From contig DASYMJ010000285.1 in assembly GCA_036009105.1 (NCBI GenBank), positions 1 to 10,380 on the forward strand: a stretch of 10,380 bases of DNA, given 5' to 3'. Under the pieces are notes generated by a model. It was not told the DNA's origin. It saw only the letters and a program-made list of their open reading frames with translations, and made no database searches. The position numbers were made by a program, and so were the translations under genes. Shown piece by piece: positions 6,591 through 10,380 of the stretch (position 1 is the stretch's first letter; each line of letters begins with the position of its first letter). The stretch is from JAFAVZ01 sp036009105. GTDB lineage: Bacteria > Acidobacteriota > Thermoanaerobaculia > Gp7-AA8.

Positions 6591-6660
6591 GTTGTCGGTT
6601 GTCAGTTGTCGGTTGTCAGTAGAGCGATCTACCGACAACTGATAACTGACAACCGACAAC
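6591..6660. repeat. Inverted heptamer repeat, GTTGTCR family, copy 2
   Basis: Arms of 33 bases (6591-6623 and 6628-6660) are inverted complements with three mismatches, two of which would be G-U pairs in a + strand RNA. The 4-base loop is GCGA. Units alternate GTTGTCG and GTTGTCA. The element fills the gap between the Kelch gene and deoC and lies just upstream of the deoC -10-like box. Confidence 0.9.
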
Positions 6661-6668
6661 CGGCGAGA

Positions 6669-6688
6669 GCGCGCGCGTCAGCGCGCGC
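6669..6688 (-). terminator. GC-only hairpin spanning the Kelch stop codon
   Basis: Two blocks of GCGCGCGC (6669-6676 and 6681-6688) surround the 4-base loop GTCA. The stop codon of the Kelch gene (6678-6680) lies within the loop. There is no T-run after it on the - strand, so a classical intrinsic terminator is doubtful; it may pause transcription or protect the 3' end, or simply reflect the Arg-rich end of the protein. Confidence 0.35.
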
Positions 6689-8618
6689 GACGCCTGGGCA
6701 ACGACAGCGGATCGTCGAACTTCCACTTCCGGGCCAGCGTGTCGTAGCTCCAGGAGTCGGAGAGGTAGTAGCCGACGTAGCCGCCGAAGAGGAACAGCTG
6801 GTTGCGGCTCGGGTCGTAGGCCAGGCCGCCGTTCTCCCGGGCGGGGGGCGCGGCGGCGGTGTCGAGCTTCGTCCACTTCGCGCCGTCCCACTCCCACGTG
6901 TCGTTCGCGTAGACCTGCACCACGCTCGGCTCCACCCCGTCGACCCGGAGGCCGCCGAAGAGGATCACGTGACCGGTGCGCGGATCGACCGCGGCCTGCG
7001 CGCCGTAGCGCGGGCCGGGCGTCGTCCCGACGTTCTCCAGCTTCGTCCACTGCGTGCCGTCGAATGTCCACATGTCGTCATAGCGCGTCAGGCGGTCGAG
7101 GGAGTTGATCCGGCCGATGCCGCCGTACAGCACCGTCTTCTTCAGCGTCGGGTCCCACCACATCGTGGCCAGCGAGCGCGACGGCGCGGGGTTCTTCTTC
7201 ACCCGGGTCCAGGTGGCCCCGTCCCAGGTCCAGGTCTGGTCCGAGTAGATGTTGTTGTCCCAGCCGCCGAAGAAGACCGTCTTCTTCAGGCTCTGGTCGT
7301 AGGCCATGCTGGCCCAGCGGTGGCGGGGGGGATGCGTCTTCACGTCGGGGAAGCTGGTGAACTTCGTGCCGTCGAACTCGAACGTATCCGACTCCTGGCA
7401 GACCAGCACGACCTTCTTCCGGTCCGTGTCGTAGGAGGCATTGGGGAAGCTGCAGATGGTCGGCTGCCCTTCCAGGCCGGTCAGCACCTGCCACTGCCCG
7501 TTCTGGTAGCGCCAGATGTCGCCGGTGGTGTCGATCTCGTTGAGGCCGCCGAAGAGGTAGACCGCCTTGTTGTCCGGATCGGTGACCAGGGCGAAGAGGG
7601 AGCGGGGGCTGGGCGAGGAGACGTCGTTGAAGACGACCCAGTCGCCGGCGCGATAGATGGAGGTCACGCTGACCGCCTCGTCGCCGATGAGCGTGCCGCC
7701 CTGGCGGACGGCCTGCTGGCGCACCACGTCGTACGCGAGCGCGGCGCCGGAGACGCGGTCGGAATCGGTGGGGGTGTCGACCAGCGTCCAGTTCGTGCCG
7801 TCCCACTCCCACACCTCGTCCGTGAACGTGGAGTTGGCGCAGGCCGAGCCGGTCAGGAGCACGGTGTTGTTGTGCGTCTGGAAGGCGACCGAGGCGTCGT
7901 TCGCGCAGCTGGGGAGCTTCTCGGGCTTGATTTGGGTGAAGGTGGCGGACGCCGCGTCGTAGCGGTACATCACCGCGGCGGCATTCGTGTCGATGCCGAT
8001 GAGCAGCATCTGGTTGCGCGCGGGGTCGTAGATCAAGGTGGGGCTGTTCACCGTGGGACCGGTGGCCACGGTCTGCTTCCAGGTGGTGCCGTCGAACTCC
8101 CACGCGTCGTAGAGGAACGTGGTGGACACCGCGCCGGTCTTCGCATTCAGGGTCTCGACGTTGCCGCCGAAGATGACGAAGCGGTCGCGCAGCGAGTCGT
8201 AGGCGCCGCCGGGGAGGAAGCGGGCGGAGGGGGCGTTCGGGGTCTGGATCTGCTTCCAGTCGTTGCGGTCGTAGACCCAGGTGTCGTTCAGCTGCTCGCC
8301 GCTGGCGTGATGGCCGCCGAACATGATCACCCGGTCGTGATTCGAGTCCCACACCATGGCGTGGCCGCCGCGCTCCGGAGGATTGGTCGGCGTGTAGCGC
8401 TGGGCCCAGCGGAGGCCGTCGAACTCCCAGGTGTCGCCCAGGTCGTAGGACTTCTTGGTGCCGGCATCGAAGCGGGTGGTGCCTCCGAAGAGGATCATCC
8501 GGTTGGCCCGGGTGTCATAGACCATCCGGGCGTGGGTCCGGGCGGAGGGAGCCGCGGCGAGAAGAGATTGCGCGCCGAGGGTCAGCGCGAGGAGAAGGAG
8601 GATGCTTCGATTGCGCAT
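6678..8618 (-). CDS. Exported Kelch-repeat beta-propeller protein
   Basis: This 646-residue protein starts with a signal peptide: MRNR, then a hydrophobic run through SLLAAA, with likely cleavage near residue 23. The rest consists of about 12 Kelch-type repeats of roughly 50 residues, each with a strand like AYDPSRNQLFLFGG followed by a DTWEWDGxxWTK segment. Repeats 1-3, 7 and 9-12 are clear; 4, 5, 6 and 8 are more diverged, with the GG pair lost or altered. Twelve repeats would make two six-bladed propellers, a count inferred from the sequence. Such propellers usually bind proteins or sugars outside the cytoplasm; no catalytic motif or membrane anchor is visible, so the partner is unknown. 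The C-terminus is Arg-rich. The ATG at 8618 is set by the signal peptide; only a weak GAGG about 13 bases upstream is seen. The neighbouring peptide gene is 181 bases upstream. Confidence 0.9.
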   Translation of the reverse strand: MRNRSILLLLALTLGAQSLLAAAPSARTHARMVYDTRANRMILFGGTTRFDAGTKKSYDLGDTWEFDGLRWAQRYTPTNPPERGGHAMVWDSNHDRVIMFGGHHASGEQLNDTWVYDRNDWKQIQTPNAPSARFLPGGAYDSLRDRFVIFGGNVETLNAKTGAVSTTFLYDAWEFDGTTWKQTVATGPTVNSPTLIYDPARNQMLLIGIDTNAAAVMYRYDAASATFTQIKPEKLPSCANDASVAFQTHNNTVLLTGSACANSTFTDEVWEWDGTNWTLVDTPTDSDRVSGAALAYDVVRQQAVRQGGTLIGDEAVSVTSIYRAGDWVVFNDVSSPSPRSLFALVTDPDNKAVYLFGGLNEIDTTGDIWRYQNGQWQVLTGLEGQPTICSFPNASYDTDRKKVVLVCQESDTFEFDGTKFTSFPDVKTHPPRHRWASMAYDQSLKKTVFFGGWDNNIYSDQTWTWDGATWTRVKKNPAPSRSLATMWWDPTLKKTVLYGGIGRINSLDRLTRYDDMWTFDGTQWTKLENVGTTPGPRYGAQAAVDPRTGHVILFGGLRVDGVEPSVVQVYANDTWEWDGAKWTKLDTAAAPPARENGGLAYDPSRNQLFLFGGYVGYYLSDSWSYDTLARKWKFDDPLSLPRRRAR

Positions 8619-8755
8619 TCGGTCGAGATGGCCTCGTCGTGGAGTAGTGGCAGTAAGTTCCGGTGGCTTGGGAGTTTGCCGCGGATTCGAACCCGGCCGC
8701 GGAGAGACAAATTTCCCACCGGAGGTGAGACGGGCGGGAGGGGGAGGAAGTATCG

Positions 8756-8790
8756 GGCGCGCGCCGGCAGGCTTGGCCGCGGCGCGCGCC
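8756..8790 (-). terminator. Strong GC hairpin after the Os1348-like gene
   Basis: The 10-base block GGCGCGCGCC occurs at 8756-8765 and again at 8781-8790. As the block is its own complement, the two copies can pair as a 10-bp stem around a 15-base loop, or each can fold alone. It lies 9 bases after the stop codon of the small peptide gene on the - strand. No T-run follows, so termination is only a possibility. The remainder of the 181-base gap up to the Kelch gene shows no gene and no convincing promoter. Confidence 0.4.
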
Positions 8791-8799
8791 GGTCAGCCG

Positions 8800-9027
8800 T
8801 TACACAGGTTTCACGCCGTACTGCTCGGCGATCGTGACGAGCTTCTGCTCGGCATCATCTCCCGAGCCGACCGAGGTGCCGATGCGCTCGATCTCCGCCA
8901 GCTCGGCGTCCTCGAGCGCAAACCCATGCGCTCGCAGGGCATCCCGTGGATCGTCGACCAGCCTGCGCCGGAACTCCGGGTGCTCGATCGCCCGCCGGAC
9001 GATGGCGCCGATCATCTCGTTTCTCAT
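8800..9027 (-). CDS. Os1348-type / NHLP-leader-like small peptide (possible RiPP precursor)
   Basis: This 75-residue peptide has the pattern of Os1348-family NHLP-clan proteins, whose leaders resemble nitrile hydratase alpha subunit: an amphipathic helix (IGAIVRRAIEHPEFRRRL, 6-23), then DDPRDALRAHGF (25-36), then an acidic LEDAELAEIERIG helix (38-50). The remaining 25 residues (51-75) hold a Gly/Ser-containing stretch (TSVGSGDD) and a short helix. There is no Cys, so lanthionine or sactionine-type modification is unlikely, and no modifying enzyme lies in the window. It could be a precursor for a distant enzyme or a stand-alone protein of this fold. The ATG at 9027 has an excellent Shine-Dalgarno sequence, and the gene lies 58 bases after the beta-barrel gene on the same strand. 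Family membership is judged from pattern only. Confidence 0.7.
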   Translation of the reverse strand: MRNEMIGAIVRRAIEHPEFRRRLVDDPRDALRAHGFALEDAELAEIERIGTSVGSGDDAEQKLVTIAEQYGVKPV

Positions 9028-9055
9028 GCTCTTACCTCCGCCGTATGGAAGAGCA
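9027..9055 (-). promoter_or_regulatory. Ribosome binding site in the loop of a small hairpin
   Basis: GGAGG (9035-9039) ends 7 bases before the start codon of the small peptide gene. It lies in a 15-base loop between two perfectly complementary 7-base arms, TGCTCTT (9049-9055 on the - strand) and AAGAGCA (9033-9027), the latter ending in the A of the ATG. The arrangement could tune translation initiation; the stem is short, so the effect is uncertain. Confidence 0.55.
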
Positions 9056-9085
9056 ATCGCGTTGCCAGCGCGGCAGTTGTCCCCT

Positions 9086-10380
9086 TCACACCCGCACCCG
9101 CAGCGTCACCAGCGTCTCCCCCATCTTCAGCTTGATGGGCGAGCCGACGTTGTGCTTCGCCCGCTCGATCGTCACGTCGACGTGATGGGGCAGGCCGATG
9201 CGGACGCCGTAGTCGATCTTCGTCCACGGCCACCAGACGCTCGGCGCGGGGTAGGTCTTCGGCGCCGCCGCGCGGAAGTCGTTCCGCATCCCGCTCAGCC
9301 GCGCCGCCGGCTGCACGTACTCCAGCCACCGGCTGACCACGGCGAAGCGATAGCCGGTCTCCAGCTCGTACCCTTCCCGATGCAGGCCGGCGATGTCCTG
9401 CCGGACGTATTGGCCGTTCGTTGTCAAGCCCCGCCACTCCGAGTAGATCCTCACGCCGGTCTCTTCCTTGTTCCGCCCCCTGGCCGGCAGGCGGATGCCG
9501 AACGGCGCGCTGAGCAGGTCGAGGTCGCCGCCGTAGAAGGTGCCGGTCAGGTTCTTCTCATCGGCCAGGGAGCGCTTGTAGTGGAAGAGGAGGACGTCGT
9601 ACCCCGACGTCTGCGCATCATTCTGCCAGCGGTATCCCAATCCCTGACCGAACTGCAGGTTCTGCTGATTGAACGCATACTCCTCCACCTCGGCGTTGTA
9701 GAGGATTGGGAAGCCCGAGCCGAGGTCGTGGTTGGGATGGGGGTTCTGCGGCTGGCGCTGATCGGGCGTGCCGTTGTCGCCGGCCAGCGCGTTCGGATCG
9801 CGGAAGAAGAGCGGGTTGCCGTTGGCCAGCTGCAGGCGCCAGTAGAGGTTGCGCCCGATGCTGCCGCCGGCCAGCGCCTGCAGGTCCTCGAACCGGTTGA
9901 ACGCCGTGGCGGCCAGGCCGTAGCTCTCCAGCAGGCGCGTCGGCTGCCGCTCCATCTTCGGAGCCTTGCCGAGCTGCAGGAAGAAGGAGGTCCGCTCCGG
10001 CCGGTCCAGGAACTCCGGCGCCTGCCCGAAGCGCACCCAGAGCTCGTCGGCATCGATCTTCTTGTCGGTGCTGGTCGGGTTGCGCCGGTACTTGTCCTGG
10101 CCGTGCACCTTGGCCCGCGCGGAAATCCACGTCCCGTAGCCGACGTCGAGCTGCACGTTGGCCACGCTCAGCTCCACGTGCCGGCCGGGGTCGACCGTCC
10201 GCTCGAAGCCCTGCGTCTGCCCCACGGGGAGGAAATCCGGCGGAAAGGGGAAGCGGAGCGGAAAGCGCGTCGCTTCGGTGTCGCGATAGTTCGCCCGGAT
10301 CTCGAAGCGGGTCTTGTACGTCCAGAGGTTCCGGGTCTGCGCGCCCAGCGGCAGCGCCGTACAGAGGAGTGCCGCCGCGG
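9086..10380 (-). CDS. Outer-membrane beta-barrel (porin-like) protein, 5' end outside the window
   Basis: The frame is open from the stop at 9086 to the right edge, giving 430 visible residues. The first of these form the end of a signal peptide (AAALLCTALPLGAQ, then TRNLW), so the start lies only a little beyond 10380 and the protein is probably about 440-450 residues. A GTG at 10225 could be taken as a start but lies well inside the mature protein. The mature part shows alternating polar/hydrophobic, aromatic-rich strands (RFEIRANYRD, HVELSVANVQLDV, YWRLQLANG, GVRIYSEWRGL) and short turns, as in 16- to 18-strand porins. It ends in VTLRVRV rather than a terminal Phe. It recalls alginate-export or phosphate-porin type barrels, but no specific substrate can be assigned. 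The small peptide gene follows 58 bases downstream on the same strand. Confidence 0.75.
   Translation of the reverse strand, partial: AAALLCTALPLGAQTRNLWTYKTRFEIRANYRDTEATRFPLRFPFPPDFLPVGQTQGFERTVDPGRHVELSVANVQLDVGYGTWISARAKVHGQDKYRRNPTSTDKKIDADELWVRFGQAPEFLDRPERTSFFLQLGKAPKMERQPTRLLESYGLAATAFNRFEDLQALAGGSIGRNLYWRLQLANGNPLFFRDPNALAGDNGTPDQRQPQNPHPNHDLGSGFPILYNAEVEEYAFNQQNLQFGQGLGYRWQNDAQTSGYDVLLFHYKRSLADEKNLTGTFYGGDLDLLSAPFGIRLPARGRNKEETGVRIYSEWRGLTTNGQYVRQDIAGLHREGYELETGYRFAVVSRWLEYVQPAARLSGMRNDFRAAAPKTYPAPSVWWPWTKIDYGVRIGLPHHVDVTIERAKHNVGSPIKLKMGETLVTLRVRV

Noticed and set aside
6573..6659. N-terminal extension of DeoC by 29 codons
   Set aside because: The extension is only the translated inverted heptamer repeat; DeoC similarity begins after the ATG at 6572.
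8677..8702. tRNA T-arm-like sequence (GGGTTCGAATCC on the - strand)
   Set aside because: The T-stem pairs for only two base pairs, and no acceptor, anticodon or D-arm is found around it. It could be a remnant of a tRNA end or attachment site, but nothing else supports that.
6606..8837. 743-codon open frame on the + strand opposite the Kelch gene
   Set aside because: It begins inside the heptamer repeat, is antisense to the Kelch gene and has the low-complexity Val/Gly/Arg/Ala composition of a shadow frame.

Overview
The window is GC-rich (roughly two thirds G+C by eye) and densely coded. It carries eight protein genes: three on the + strand in the first 2.9 kb and five (six counting the truncated aldehyde dehydrogenase separately from its partner) on the - strand from 3.05 kb to the right edge. 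An outer-membrane-type beta-barrel protein and an exported Kelch-repeat protein point to a Gram-negative (diderm) bacterium. The GC content, short heptamer-based intergenic repeats, Kelch protein and Os1348-type peptide would fit an uncultured Acidobacteriota-like lineage, but that placement is an inference with low confidence. No integrase, transposase, CRISPR array, rRNA or intact tRNA was seen.

Layout, left to right. (1) metG (20-1939, +), methionyl-tRNA synthetase with a fused C-terminal tRNA-binding domain, beginning a few bases after a -10-like box. (2) A 204-base gap holding an inverted heptamer repeat. (3) Two overlapping single-domain receiver genes (2144-2593 and 2559-2933, +); the second receiver is degenerate. 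(4) A converging block read on the - strand as deoC (6572-5610), then a full aldehyde dehydrogenase (5517-4021), then a truncated catalytically dead aldehyde dehydrogenase (3918-3052). (5) A 12-repeat Kelch protein (8618-6678, -). (6) A 75-residue peptide like the Os1348/NHLP-leader RiPP precursors (9027-8800, -). (7) A beta-barrel gene that runs off the right edge (9086 to beyond 10380, -); its signal-peptide end is visible, so only the first few residues are missing.

How the genes may work together. DeoC cleaves 2-deoxyribose-5-phosphate into acetaldehyde and glyceraldehyde-3-phosphate, and the adjacent aldehyde dehydrogenase could oxidise the aldehyde. The dead partner lines up in length and in lost residues with the C-terminal pseudo-ALDH half of the two-domain ALDH16 enzymes, so the pair looks like a split ALDH16. 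The beta-barrel and the RiPP-like peptide are 58 bases apart on one strand and may be co-transcribed.

A striking feature is the intergenic architecture. Five gaps carry imperfect inverted repeats built from 7-base units, in two sequence families: three AT-rich copies (unit AATTGAA/AATTGAG, around 2951, 3928 and 5524) and two copies of unit GTTGTCR (around 1955 and 6591). Two of the AT-rich copies share a 49-base half with only two differences and a central GCGC-GAA-GCGC mini-hairpin. Genes next to these repeats lack Shine-Dalgarno sequences, whereas the two genes sitting close behind another gene have strong ones.
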